IMG/VR virus record: IMGVR_UViG_3300021092_000104
Coordinates: 1 to 36,222 of that record
Origin: a virus
Length of the DNA: 36,222 bases
Reading direction: 5' to 3' (one strand)
In this document: in pieces, positions 19,719 through 28,750 of the stretch
How the letters are laid out: every line of letters begins with the position of its first letter
Numbering within the stretch: the stretch's first letter is position 1
Program-made: the position numbers and the translations under genes
The notes under the pieces: generated by a model
Told to the model about the DNA's origin: nothing
The model's input: only the letters and a program-made list of their open reading frames with translations
The model's database searches: none

Positions 19719-20740
19719 CGCTTAATGCCAAAGTGCTTTTCAACGTCTACTTTAAGTTTTTTTTGCATTGTCACATCCTCACGGAAAGCGGCAATCATCT
19801 TGTCTTTACCCTGCCAACGTTCTTTTCCATATGAGTAGTAAGCACCAGAACGAGTGATGATTTCTACAACTGTGGCAATGTTAATCATGTCCTTTACTAC
19901 ATCAAATGACCCAAGGGAAAAACCATGGTGCTCCGTAAAATAGAAATCAACAACAGCAACCTGTGATGGTCGATAGGTCTTGTTCTTCAGGGTTCTGGCT
20001 TTGATGCTCTGGCCCACAATTTCATCTTTTTCTTTTATCCACTCATCACGCTTTACCTCAACACGCGTAAAGTAATGGAAGTTCTTTGCTTTACCGCCGG
20101 GGGTGGTGCGTGGATCTCCCCATAGCACACCGATCTTGTCACGCCACTGATTGATCATAATGCCAACACAGGAACGTTCTTTGTGAATCATGGAACGCTT
20201 TTGGGCCTCAGATGCCTTTCTAAAAAACTTAGATGTAACTCGAGCACCAAGACCAACGGTAAACTCATCCATCGACTTTTCAGACTCGGTGGATGGAACA
20301 AGAGCCGGAAGAGAGTCAATAACGACACAGTCAGCGGCTCGATTGGCCATAACTTCCAACACAAGGTTATAGGCATGTTCCATCAAATTGGTTTCAACTA
20401 TCCATAACCTAGACAAGTCAACACCGATGGCTAGGGCGTAGCTTGGAACAAACTCTTCAGCGGCAACCCATACAGCAGTCCACTCAGGGTCAAGTTGTTG
20501 ATTGGCGGCAATAGTGCGAAGGGCAATAGCTGTCTTTCCAGACGACTCATCTCCAACAATTTCGCTCCACTGATTGGTGGGCCACCCTCCACCAAGCATG
20601 AGGTCATACGCCAAGATTCCGGTGGTGATGCGCGGCAAGGCCGGTTGCATATCACTGCCAAGGATGACGCAAGATTCTCCTAAGTTCTTGTTAACTCCGG
20701 CAACGATGTCCTTAAGACTTGCCCACTGTTGTTGATCCAT
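19715..20740 (-). CDS. recA: RecA-like recombinase, 341 aa
   Basis: It likely forms ATP-dependent filaments on ssDNA for strand exchange. Walker A is GDESSGKT (63-70), the catalytic acidic residue lies in AAEEF (93-97), and Walker B is VVIDS (139-143). The L2-type loop with NQWRDK and TTPGGKA (197-218) is clear. The C-terminus is shorter than in bacterial RecA and lacks a long acidic tail. The start ATG 20740-20738 has AAGGAG 5 bases upstream. It sits at the centre of the nuclease group, so a phage recombination or recombination-dependent replication system is likely. Confidence 0.93.
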   Translation of the reverse strand: MDQQQWASLKDIVAGVNKNLGESCVILGSDMQPALPRITTGILAYDLMLGGGWPTNQWSEIVGDESSGKTAIALRTIAANQQLDPEWTAVWVAAEEFVPSYALAIGVDLSRLWIVETNLMEHAYNLVLEVMANRAADCVVIDSLPALVPSTESEKSMDEFTVGLGARVTSKFFRKASEAQKRSMIHKERSCVGIMINQWRDKIGVLWGDPRTTPGGKAKNFHYFTRVEVKRDEWIKEKDEIVGQSIKARTLKNKTYRPSQVAVVDFYFTEHHGFSLGSFDVVKDMINIATVVEIITRSGAYYSYGKERWQGKDKMIAAFREDVTMQKKLKVDVEKHFGIKR

Positions 20741-20749
20741 TTGTGCTCC

Positions 20750-21112
20750 TTATACTGCCCATGATGACTGATCCGCTTGTCTGTAAAGCCCATTCCACCC
20801 GCACTCAAAACACCGCGGGGCTGGTGGGTTTGTAGATAACCCACTGTTTGAGCGACTAAATACATTCTTACTTCCACAATTAGGACAAGTCAAGTTGCCA
20901 TCTCGTCGGTGGGCTTCCCCACCTTTCCATGTTCTAATTGCCGTGCCCATCGTAGTCTGTCCTGTTGGATCCTGCTGTACGACGGTGGTGCGTGACGGTG
21001 TAGTCGTTTGCTGAGTGAACACAGGCAATACCGGCCTATGCGTTGTGGGCGGTAACGAAGCTTTAGTCGACTCGGTATCGCCATTTAATTTCTTTTCCCA
21101 CCAGGAACTCAT
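20750..21112 (-). CDS. Protein with C-terminal zinc ribbon, 120 aa
   Basis: The start ATG 21112-21110 overlaps the upstream TGA as ATGA. It begins with an aromatic head (SSWWEKKL), has a Pro/Thr/Gln-rich disordered middle (residues about 15-65), and ends in a zinc ribbon with Cys76/Cys79 (CPNCGS) and Cys101/Cys104 (CFECGW). It is positioned between DNA polymerase and RecA, so it may tether or load replication or recombination factors. No enzyme motif is seen. Confidence 0.65.
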   Translation of the reverse strand: MSSWWEKKLNGDTESTKASLPPTTHRPVLPVFTQQTTTPSRTTVVQQDPTGQTTMGTAIRTWKGGEAHRRDGNLTCPNCGSKNVFSRSNSGLSTNPPAPRCFECGWNGLYRQADQSSWAV

Positions 21113-21474
21113 TCCACCACCACTTCTCCTAATAATGCAATCTTTTCGTTCATAAGCAACTTTTGAACCAGGGCAACGCCGTAGGCAAGGATAATTGTTT
21201 TGGTCTGCTCAACCAGTGCCTCAGTTTGTGGCATATCGTCGTCGGAGTCGATCATGCCTTTGGTCAGCACTTCAGAAAACCATTCTACCGATTCAACAAC
21301 TTCGTTAAAGACCCCAAGTTCATACAGCATTTCCCATTGATTAGAAATCCACTCTTGTTCTTTTTCTTTAACATCGTCTGATGTGCCGGTAAAACCATGT
21401 TTATATGCAATGTCCTGACCAAGGTACAAGGAGAGCATGAGATAAAAATTTCTCTTATCAATGATGTGCTTCAT
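21109..21474 (-). CDS. Helical hypothetical protein, 121 aa
   Basis: The start ATG 21474-21472 overlaps the polymerase TGA as ATGA. It is almost entirely helical and acidic (VKEKEQEWISNQWEMLYELG, EALVEQTKTIILAYGVALVQ). It has no Cys near a second Cys, no signal, and no recognised motif. Coupling to DNA polymerase suggests a replication accessory role, which is inference from position. Confidence 0.65.
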   Translation of the reverse strand: MKHIIDKRNFYLMLSLYLGQDIAYKHGFTGTSDDVKEKEQEWISNQWEMLYELGVFNEVVESVEWFSEVLTKGMIDSDDDMPQTEALVEQTKTIILAYGVALVQKLLMNEKIALLGEVVVE

Positions 21475-23513
21475 TTGCCTTTAGCCTCCGACCAGCTACG
21501 TGCCGTGTGACACGATACTTTAAGTGACACACCCATAATAGATCGGTTATGACCCATGGCGTTTATAAAAAGTTCTTGAACGTCTTCATCTTCAGGAGAA
21601 ACTGCTATAAGTTCGTCGTGAACCTGCACAACAAGTTTTGATTTTGTGTTCTTAAATACAGAAAACACCTCAATCATTGCGTCTTTGCATATATCTGCGG
21701 CAGATCCTTGAATAACCGCGTTAACTGCTTGGCGTTCTGCCCTCGAAACCTTCTCTTGATCTGACGACGTAATATCAATAAGCCTTCTACGGCGACCACT
21801 CAAGGTGGTTACATATCCTTTCTTTTGGGCTACGGCAATTACTTTGTTCTTCCACTGAGTAAGCCCTTTAAAACTTTTCCTATATGCAGCCATGATATTT
21901 TGGGCATGCTCATCACTAATACCTGTGGTCCTAGCAAGTTTGGCATACCCACCGCCGTAGGCGGTAAGGAAATTGACTCCTTTACCTATCTGTCGTTCTT
22001 CTGAGGTTACTTGTTCTAGTGGTTTTTTAAATACGGCTGCGGCGGTGGCGGTGTGAATGTCTATGCCTTCGTTAAAAATACGAAGTAGTTCTTTGTCTTG
22101 ACTAAACATGGCCATGACTCGCAGTTCAATTTGGTCATAGTCGGCAACTAACATCCTGTACCCTTCCGGTGGTACAAAGAGTTTTCTTACTGTTGACTCT
22201 CTCGGAATGTTCTGAAGGTTGGGGTCTGAAGATGACAATCGACCTGTTGCAGTCCTGTGCAAATGAAATGATGGGTGAAGTTTTCCCTTATTTAGTTTTG
22301 GAATAAGACCCTCAACGTAAGTGGACTTAAGTTTTTGTAACTCTTGCCACTCAAGTAAGAGAGGGACAATAGGGTGCTTACCCCGAAGTTTTTCCAAAGA
22401 CTCACTATCCACAGATGGTGCGTTATTTGGTGTTTTCTTAGGTGGCTTGAGACCAAGACCACCCTGTCTCTTTTTGTTAAAAAGAAACTGTTGTTTTTCC
22501 TTATTTGAGTCTGGGTTAAACCCAGGGTAAGCGATTTCTGAAATAGCCAACAACGTGTCTTTAAGTTTGCTGTCAAGTTCCTTACGCAAGGACTTGAGTG
22601 AATGGTGATCAACGGAAATGCCCTCTTCTTCCATATGCATAATCACATACAACAACTCCATGTCCTTTTCTAGGACTGGAATAAGGGGGCAGTCAATCTT
22701 AATTTTGGCAATAAGTTTTTTATAGGTAAGCCATGCCCACCGTGCATCTAAATGAACATACCGGGCTGCCACGTCGAAGGGAACACTGTCAATGTTTTTA
22801 CCGATCTTTCCCTCGCGGTAGGCGTTGTGGTTGGCAAAGTTATGTTGAATAAGGCTGACAAGTGAGAAACTACTAATGTTTTCGTCACAAATGTGCTGTA
22901 GCACCATTGTGTCGCAATAAGGTTTTGACGGTAAAGAACCGTAGTACTTTTGAATAGATCGTGCGTCAAACTTGACGTTGTGGTTGATCTTTAAACACTC
23001 ACTAAAAAACAATGGCCGTAGGTATTCAAATACTTCAAAACGGTCAAGTTGTTGAGGTGCTGGTTCAAACGTGGCAGGGATTACGTACTTGGCTTTAGCA
23101 AGAGACTCAGTTCCATCTTTCAAAACCTTGCGATGCCCGGGCGGTGGAATAGTGGAACCGTCGCCTCGTTCTTCTGGAGCAATTAGTTTTCCTACCTTGT
23201 GACCCATAGGAATTGCCCACGACTGTTCAGCAGTTGCAAGACCAATCCAAAAGACTTCATTGCGTTTTGGATCAAGTGCCAACTGAGATAAATATCGCTG
23301 GTGTATGACTTCTGTAGAACGTGCAACAATGTCGGCACTGGGGTTCTTAAGCGTTTTGATGTGATCGGAACATTCTTTTTCAAAATGCTCCATTACATCA
23401 GGATGACGCTCAAGAACCCCACGTGACTCGATATCAAATGAGAATGCCCCAACTTTTTGTATTTCAGAAACAATCTCGTTGATTTCGGAAACGGTATGAA
23501 CCGTTAGGGCCAT
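21471..23513 (-). CDS. polA: Family A DNA polymerase with 3'-5' exonuclease domain, 680 aa
   Basis: Phage replicative DNA polymerase. The exonuclease domain has D27xE29 (FSFDIES), Asp183 (HNVKFD) and Tyr252/Asp256 (YVHLD), so proofreading is probably active. The polymerase domain has TGRLSSSDPNLQNIP (423-437), motif A with Asp458 (ADYDQIELR), motif B with Arg507, Lys511, Phe515 and Tyr519 (RQIGKGVNFLTAYG), and motif C H632-D-E (VHDEL). No 5'-3' exonuclease domain is present, as usual for phage enzymes. The position equivalent to E. coli 762 is Phe. The start ATG 23513-23511 has a weak ribosome site. Confidence 0.96.
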   Translation of the reverse strand: MALTVHTVSEINEIVSEIQKVGAFSFDIESRGVLERHPDVMEHFEKECSDHIKTLKNPSADIVARSTEVIHQRYLSQLALDPKRNEVFWIGLATAEQSWAIPMGHKVGKLIAPEERGDGSTIPPPGHRKVLKDGTESLAKAKYVIPATFEPAPQQLDRFEVFEYLRPLFFSECLKINHNVKFDARSIQKYYGSLPSKPYCDTMVLQHICDENISSFSLVSLIQHNFANHNAYREGKIGKNIDSVPFDVAARYVHLDARWAWLTYKKLIAKIKIDCPLIPVLEKDMELLYVIMHMEEEGISVDHHSLKSLRKELDSKLKDTLLAISEIAYPGFNPDSNKEKQQFLFNKKRQGGLGLKPPKKTPNNAPSVDSESLEKLRGKHPIVPLLLEWQELQKLKSTYVEGLIPKLNKGKLHPSFHLHRTATGRLSSSDPNLQNIPRESTVRKLFVPPEGYRMLVADYDQIELRVMAMFSQDKELLRIFNEGIDIHTATAAAVFKKPLEQVTSEERQIGKGVNFLTAYGGGYAKLARTTGISDEHAQNIMAAYRKSFKGLTQWKNKVIAVAQKKGYVTTLSGRRRRLIDITSSDQEKVSRAERQAVNAVIQGSAADICKDAMIEVFSVFKNTKSKLVVQVHDELIAVSPEDEDVQELFINAMGHNRSIMGVSLKVSCHTARSWSEAKGK

Positions 23514-23516
23514 GAA

Positions 23517-24233
23517 TTATTCCGCTTGAACTATCTCTGACGCAATTTCCAAGAGATCGGTGTGCGACGGAACCTGAATGATGTCGGATGAGTACGCCTT
23601 GTTGCGCAAAACCGACATGTTGTCATCGGTCAACCCTTCAAGGTTGAACTCTTCAAGGTCACGCTCACGAACGAGCTGCAAAAGGGTCTGTGTCTGAGCG
23701 CCCTTACCGGTGCGTGAGATTGCCCAGTAGTGCTTGGACAGCGGTCCCTGTCGGGGGTCGTTGTGGTAATTGCGGAGCTGGTCAATGAGGCGAACGCCGA
23801 CTTCCAATGAGCGGATTTCGGGTTCCTCATTGCTGGCCAACAGCGCCACGTTGAATGCGAACTTGCTGGAAGCACGGAGACCGGCTTTGCACAATGGGCA
23901 TCCATCGGGGTGGTTGCTGAGGCAGATGAATGACTTCTGGCCTTCGCGCTCGACCCAGTGTGTGCGGAACGATGCGTATGGCTCATCCTCAATGAACTTG
24001 ATGATTTGAACATCTTCGGTGACCTTGAGGCGCTGTGCGTAAGGCGTGGTTGCCTCTTGCACTTTTTGTGCGGCTCCCCATCCACGTCGGATGATTGCCA
24101 CTGCTGATGCGGTGGAGGGTTGGGCAGTTTCGACCCGAGCCTTCTTTGTCATCGTGGTGGTTGCTGCTTCGGTGATTTGTTCCATGTTGACGGTGTCGTC
24201 AATCTCGAACTCTTCATTGTATTTGTTTGGCAT
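23517..24233 (-). CDS. Single-stranded DNA-binding-type protein, 238 aa
   Basis: The N-terminal 50 residues are acidic and Thr-rich. A beta-rich core follows (EDVQIIKFIEDEPYASFRTH), and HWVEREGQKSFICL with CPLCKAG (about residues 110-116) marks the fold I associate with actinophage ssDNA-binding proteins of gp32 type. The C-terminus is acidic (EIASEIVQAE), as expected for a protein-interaction tail. It uses many more C-ending codons than neighbours, which fits high expression. The start ATG 24233-24231 has AAAGGA about 9 bases upstream. Position directly before DNA polymerase supports the role. Confidence 0.75.
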   Translation of the reverse strand: MPNKYNEEFEIDDTVNMEQITEAATTTMTKKARVETAQPSTASAVAIIRRGWGAAQKVQEATTPYAQRLKVTEDVQIIKFIEDEPYASFRTHWVEREGQKSFICLSNHPDGCPLCKAGLRASSKFAFNVALLASNEEPEIRSLEVGVRLIDQLRNYHNDPRQGPLSKHYWAISRTGKGAQTQTLLQLVRERDLEEFNLEGLTDDNMSVLRNKAYSSDIIQVPSHTDLLEIASEIVQAE

Positions 24234-24248
24234 GACGTTTGTCCTTTG

Positions 24249-24683
24249 TTACTTTGTCCAATGTTGCTTGATGTATTTCTTGAATTCATTCCAGTTAGCT
24301 GACCTCTGCCTTGGTTCATCACCAATGAATTTGTCAACTGCTTGGATGATCAACTCTACCTGCGCCCGAGTGTAAAGACGACGACCCTGGGTCTTTTTTC
24401 CAGGAATTTGTTCTCCTTTCGGCATCGGGCTCCTGTATGTTGCGGGAGGAATTCGCCCCCGGCTTTCCCACGCCCGCACGGTAACTGGTCGTCGGCCCAA
24501 AAGCTTTGCCAGTTGCCCTACGGTGTAGAACTCTATACGCACACCGTTCATGGTGTAAAACGTTGGTTTTACGTTAGCAGAGGGGTCTCCCAGAGTTTCG
24601 TACTCTTTTCTATTCTTTGGCTTTTTGGAACCGGGATAGTTGGGAAGATCCCCAAAAATGTTATCTATACTTTCAGTGCCCAA
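24249..24683 (-). CDS. MerR/excisionase-like helix-turn-helix protein, 144 aa, TTG start
   Basis: The DNA-binding domain spans residues about 51-110: FYTVGQLAKLLGRRPVTVRA, then WESRGRIPPATYR, and the wing-like GRRLYTRAQVELI. The start is unusual: TTG 24683-24681 has GGAG 8 bases upstream, within the previous gene, while the only ATG (residue 45) lies too close to the domain and has no ribosome site. It probably binds DNA as a regulator or an origin accessory factor. Located between helicase genes and SSB. Confidence 0.75.
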   Translation of the reverse strand: MGTESIDNIFGDLPNYPGSKKPKNRKEYETLGDPSANVKPTFYTMNGVRIEFYTVGQLAKLLGRRPVTVRAWESRGRIPPATYRSPMPKGEQIPGKKTQGRRLYTRAQVELIIQAVDKFIGDEPRQRSANWNEFKKYIKQHWTK

Positions 24684-25057
24684 GACTCTTTCTCCATGTA
24701 AAAGGATTTAACCTGTTCCTGCAATTCGGGATTTTGCCACGCTAACCCAAGGATCTTATCCTCGTTTAGTACTTCGACTACTTCTTTTACTACATCCCAA
24801 TGACCGTTTTGTTTTGCCCATGCTTCAGCGGCAGCGGAATTAAATACTTTACTAACGCGGCGCTCGCGTTTGATCTCAACGTCATCAAGAGTCAACCATA
24901 GGTGGCCGTTACTATCAGGGGACCCATTGGCAACAAGAGCGTCTGTCAGTTTGGTCTTCATCTCAGCGTTGCGCTTTTCAAGAGCGTCAATCATCTCTTT
25001 GGCTTTCTTGTACTCACGTACAAGGCCCTTGATGTAGTCGTTATCTACTTCTGCCAT
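24665..25057 (-). CDS. Coiled-coil protein, 130 aa
   Basis: I start at ATG 25057-25055, with GAGG upstream that spans the stop of the helicase gene; the longer frame begins inside that gene. Residues 5-45 are a long heptad-like helix (YIKGLVREYKKAKEMIDALE), followed by a mixed domain with LWLTLDDVEIKRERRVSKVF and a helical C-terminus. It is a plausible accessory factor of the SNF2-type helicase or SSB. Family is not recognised. Confidence 0.7.
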   Translation of the reverse strand: MAEVDNDYIKGLVREYKKAKEMIDALEKRNAEMKTKLTDALVANGSPDSNGHLWLTLDDVEIKRERRVSKVFNSAAAEAWAKQNGHWDVVKEVVEVLNEDKILGLAWQNPELQEQVKSFYMEKESWALKV

Positions 25058-25058
25058 T

Positions 25059-26600
25059 TTATACCTCGCTTGTTTTGAGAAAATCGCTGAGTGTTCCAAG
25101 TGTTAATTGATAACTGTTGTTGTAATCATATCCACCGTCAATGAACGCTTTGTTGATGTTGCGCTTCTCTTGAAGCATTTCATACTGACGCTCTTCGACG
25201 CTTCCTTCCATGACCAACGCCACGATATTAACGTGGGTGTGTTCGGATGACAACCTGATGATTCGAGATTCCCGCTGATCTAGTTTACCGGCGCTCCATG
25301 GCAGGTCATAGGAAATTAGGTAGTTAGCAATGGGCAAATCCAACCCATAGCCACCGGCATCTGAGGATAGGAACAAACGTACAGACTCGTCATTGGTGAA
25401 CAATTGTTTTGCTGTATCTCGTTGGGCGTTATTCATTGTTCCGTCAAAAATAACGCTTTTAGTTAAATGTGCTGTTGCTTTTTGAATAAGTTTCAAGTTG
25501 TAGGTATAAAACGAAAACAATACAACTTTGTTCTTTGAATCTTCAGCAAGAACAGTTTCAAGGTATTCAATAAGCACCTCGAGTTTAGGTGATTTCATTC
25601 GTGTAGCAATTACACCGCGACTAACGAGCTCATAAGCATATTCGCTACCTTGATTGTTAGTGGTTCCGTACAGGTGGGCTGACAACTGAACTAAATCTGG
25701 GTTGTCGCAAAACATACGTAGCGCGGTAATTTGTGACATGATTCGTCCCTGATCAGTTTTGTCTTGTCGACCAAAATAGTGAGTCCATAGGTCAAAGCCA
25801 CGCCCAAATGATGTAATGGCTTTTTGAATGGAGTTAAGTAGTTCCTTGGCAATAATTCTGTATGCCTTTGCCCCGTCTTTATCAAAAGGAACTGGGATGA
25901 CTGAATGAATGATCTTGGGCAACTGATCTGCAATGTCTTCACGTCGTTTACGAATCATTGTCGTCTTTAACGTTTCACTCAATACGTCAAGATTTCTGTA
26001 ACGCAATGGCTTACCAAACATTTTGTCTCTAACAATAAATGTCCGGTCAAATGTTTTAAAATCACCTAATAGTTTTGGATCAACAAATTGCATAATGGAA
26101 AACAATTCCTCTGGACGATTTTCAATGGGTTGGCCAGTAAGGGCGAACCGATAGTGGTAGGTCTTGCCAATCTTTTTTAGAATACGCGAACGTTGGGACC
26201 TGGGGGTTTTAATCATTGTCGCTTCGTCAATAACCATTGCGTCAAAGCGGTGTTCTGAATAATACGAAAGATCTCGTTTTAAAGACTCTGGGTTGACAAT
26301 GACATATCGAGACCCAATTGATTTACGCCATTGGTCAATACGTGCTGACTGAGCCCCATCAATAACGGTTGAATGGGCATCTGTAAATTTTTGTATTTCT
26401 CGTTGCCATTGATACTTGAGTGCTGCCGGGACAACAATGAGAGCTTTTTGTATCTCTTTGCCCTCATGTAGGTGTTCTAGGGCTGCCAGCGTTGTAACCG
26501 TCTTACCAGCACCCATGACGAGGGCAAGAAGCATTTGCCCACGTTCGACCATCGCGTCGACAGCCTCTTGTTGGAATGGGTAAAGTTTTCCGTTAAACAC
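25059..26600 (-). CDS. SNF2/DEAD-type superfamily 2 DNA helicase, about 513 aa
   Basis: Numbering from the distal GTG at 26630, Walker A is MGAGKT (39-44), motif II is DEAT (135-138), motif III follows as ALTGQPIENRPEEL (163-176), and the second RecA-like domain has DAGGYGLDL and QRESRIIRLSS. This is the SNF2 layout as in phage helicases such as UvsW or T5-like enzymes. I prefer GTG 26600-26598, which has GGTGGA 6 bases upstream and an 8-base overlap; the 26630 start would add 10 residues. It may remodel recombination or replication forks and could support origin-independent replication. Confidence 0.9.
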   Translation of the reverse strand: MFNGKLYPFQQEAVDAMVERGQMLLALVMGAGKTVTTLAALEHLHEGKEIQKALIVVPAALKYQWQREIQKFTDAHSTVIDGAQSARIDQWRKSIGSRYVIVNPESLKRDLSYYSEHRFDAMVIDEATMIKTPRSQRSRILKKIGKTYHYRFALTGQPIENRPEELFSIMQFVDPKLLGDFKTFDRTFIVRDKMFGKPLRYRNLDVLSETLKTTMIRKRREDIADQLPKIIHSVIPVPFDKDGAKAYRIIAKELLNSIQKAITSFGRGFDLWTHYFGRQDKTDQGRIMSQITALRMFCDNPDLVQLSAHLYGTTNNQGSEYAYELVSRGVIATRMKSPKLEVLIEYLETVLAEDSKNKVVLFSFYTYNLKLIQKATAHLTKSVIFDGTMNNAQRDTAKQLFTNDESVRLFLSSDAGGYGLDLPIANYLISYDLPWSAGKLDQRESRIIRLSSEHTHVNIVALVMEGSVEERQYEMLQEKRNINKAFIDGGYDYNNSYQLTLGTLSDFLKTSEV

Positions 26601-27522
26601 TGGGGATCCACCATGGTAGTACTGACGCACCGGTAACTGCTTCGTAGATCTCAGAGTCCGTCATGTCACCAAGATCCTTAACAGACGTATGACGATACCT
26701 TAACCATGTAACAGGGTTTTTAAAGGATGGGAGAGAAAGCTTTAATTTCTTTGCCGCGTTAATGCCAGCTTCGTCATTGTCTAGGGCCACAACTAACTTG
26801 TTTACATATAGTGAAAGCAGGGCAATTTGGCTTTTGCTGATATGTGCGCCAAAGGATGCAAGACCACAGACCCCATCCATAACTGTGCTTAGCCTGACCA
26901 CATCAAGAGGGGACTCAACCAACACACAAGTACCTGAGTTGATGGAGTCAAGACCAAACAGAGTTTTTGATTTAGAAACGCCGGTGGGATAGTTAAGGAC
27001 TCGAGACTTTGATTTAGATTGCCAACCCATTAATTCTCCTGTGGGTGCAACAATTGGAATGATCCATGACTGTGTTGATGTGTCCCACCGGATACCGTAA
27101 CGACGCACTGCTTCCCTATCAAGGTTCTTTTCCTGTAGTCGAGCATCTGATGGTACGGAAAACTTGCTAAACGTAAACCAATCAATGGGTACAGCTTTCT
27201 CTTCTACCTTTGGAGTTGATATCCGATTAAGACTGTTAGTAATCAAAAACTTATGAATCGCAACGATGGAGTCTGTTTCCCCGGTGATTTCAGAAACAAG
27301 TTGTGAAAGAGTTCCCCGTGCTCCACATGAGTAACAAATCCACAAGCCGGTATTGCCGTTCATCGACCACGACGGAGACTTATCCTCCTTGCCAGTGCGC
27401 TTAAAGTGGACTGGGCATCGAGCAGATATTTCTTTTTCTCCTGCCCTAATAACGTCAACGCCTAATCGACGCAGAACGTCAGCAAGATCAGTAGTACCAG
27501 TTGTCGGTGTCATTGTCATCAT
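26593..27522 (-). CDS. DNA primase with CHC2 zinc finger and TOPRIM domain, 309 aa
   Basis: The zinc finger has Cys36, His39, Cys63 and Cys66 (CPVH and CYSC). The TOPRIM domain has Glu202 (VESPLDV) and Asp247-x-Asp249 (ALDNDEAG). The RNA polymerase-like basic region lies between them (residues 110-190). It is shorter than bacterial DnaG because no helicase-interaction domain is present. The start ATG 27522-27520 has AGGAG 9 bases upstream and overlaps the DnaB-type gene by 35 bases, so the two are co-translated. It makes primers for the polymerase at 21471-23513. Confidence 0.92.
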   Translation of the reverse strand: MMTMTPTTGTTDLADVLRRLGVDVIRAGEKEISARCPVHFKRTGKEDKSPSWSMNGNTGLWICYSCGARGTLSQLVSEITGETDSIVAIHKFLITNSLNRISTPKVEEKAVPIDWFTFSKFSVPSDARLQEKNLDREAVRRYGIRWDTSTQSWIIPIVAPTGELMGWQSKSKSRVLNYPTGVSKSKTLFGLDSINSGTCVLVESPLDVVRLSTVMDGVCGLASFGAHISKSQIALLSLYVNKLVVALDNDEAGINAAKKLKLSLPSFKNPVTWLRYRHTSVKDLGDMTDSEIYEAVTGASVLPWWIPSV

Positions 27523-28750
27523 CGGTATCGTCTCCTACTTCGGTGAAATTCATATTTGCCCAATCCCAGTTAATCTTGATTTCCCCAAGAGGAGCCGAGC
27601 GAGCAAGTACTACGCGAATAATGGCTTGATCTTCAATATCTGGGTCGGCTTCAACACCAAGCACTAGGTCTGAGTCTTGGGCAAACGAAGACGTGTAACC
27701 GATTGCATCAGACGTAATCTTTCTAGATTTTCTGTTATTTAGTTTCCATGACAGAACCTGGGTGGTTCCGACAATGGGGATGTCTTCATTCTGTGCCACA
27801 CGCTTTAATGCACGAGTGATGTTGGTCAGGGCTTGTGGAGAACCCTTTGGCTCTCCGTTTTCGTCATCCATCAAATACACACCGTCAACAAACAAAATGT
27901 CCGGTTTGTATTCTTTAATTTTTGCGGCCAGTGCACCGACTGTTGTAAGAGAAGACGTGTCTTCAGTGATGATGAATGGGTGCATGTTCTTGCGCATGCG
28001 TAACGTATTTGAAACCTTTTCAAGTTCCTGTTCGCTCATAGATCCACGCAAGATGTTGCTGTAGGGAACACCAGCAACAATTGCGTCGTATCGAGCAGCT
28101 TGTTCATCTGCTGACATTTCAAAGGAAACAAACAGTGGTGTCTTACCGTGTAGGTGGGCGGCGTTTGCCATGTACAGCGTCATAAGCGATTTACCACGCT
28201 TTGCTTCACCAACAAAGGTAATCAACTGCTGTGGTCGGAGTCCAGAGGTAATGCGGTCAAGACCAAGTAGCCCGGTGGGAATTCCACGAAGTCCGTTGGG
28301 TGTTTTTTGCAACTCAATGTATTTCTCAACACGTTGTTCCCATGTCTCAATAAGGTTTACATCTCGAAGCCTGGTGGTGTCAGTAGTGGCTTTGTTTACG
28401 CCTCTAGTCAGCAGGGTTAGGGCCGCATCAACGGCGCTTTGTTCCAGCGCTGGCATTGCTTCTGCGACTGCTTCTAGCAAACTCCTGTGTTTATACGCTT
28501 TGTAAACCTCTTCAATCAACCCACTAAACGGCTCTTTAGAAGCGTCAACAAGCGTAATGTCGCCAAACTGTTGCTTGACTGCTCGAGCAGTTGGAACCGA
28601 GTTGTGTTCTCTCCAGTAGATCAGAACCCATTCCCAAACCTGTCCCCATGTTTGAGTGAAGTGAATGTTCTTGACACCAAGCTTCAGTGGATGGGTGATG
28701 TTCTGGTCTTGAATGACCTTGCTGATAAGAAGGTGTTCTGCACTAGCCAT
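27488..28750 (-). CDS. dnaB: DnaB-type replicative helicase, 420 aa
   Basis: The start ATG 28750-28748 overlaps the upstream TAA as TAATG; the ATG at 28762 is within the preceding gene. The N-terminal helical domain spans about 1-110. The RecA-like motor has Walker A GEAKRGKS (181-188), the H1a-type phrase FVSFEMSADEQAAR (207-220), Walker B ILFVDG (285-290) and the Gln motif in IVGTTQVL. The C-terminus is an Asp-rich tail. It unwinds DNA ahead of the polymerase after loading by the DnaC-like protein at 29177-29824. Confidence 0.93.
   Translation of the reverse strand: MASAEHLLISKVIQDQNITHPLKLGVKNIHFTQTWGQVWEWVLIYWREHNSVPTARAVKQQFGDITLVDASKEPFSGLIEEVYKAYKHRSLLEAVAEAMPALEQSAVDAALTLLTRGVNKATTDTTRLRDVNLIETWEQRVEKYIELQKTPNGLRGIPTGLLGLDRITSGLRPQQLITFVGEAKRGKSLMTLYMANAAHLHGKTPLFVSFEMSADEQAARYDAIVAGVPYSNILRGSMSEQELEKVSNTLRMRKNMHPFIITEDTSSLTTVGALAAKIKEYKPDILFVDGVYLMDDENGEPKGSPQALTNITRALKRVAQNEDIPIVGTTQVLSWKLNNRKSRKITSDAIGYTSSFAQDSDLVLGVEADPDIEDQAIIRVVLARSAPLGEIKINWDWANMNFTEVGDDTDDDNDTDNWYY

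Noticed and set aside
23630-24085. 151-residue minus-strand frame in the ssDNA-binding gene
   Set aside because: Alternative frame of a gene with strong codon bias; its Ser/Arg/His-rich product and lack of a start signal mark it as a shadow.
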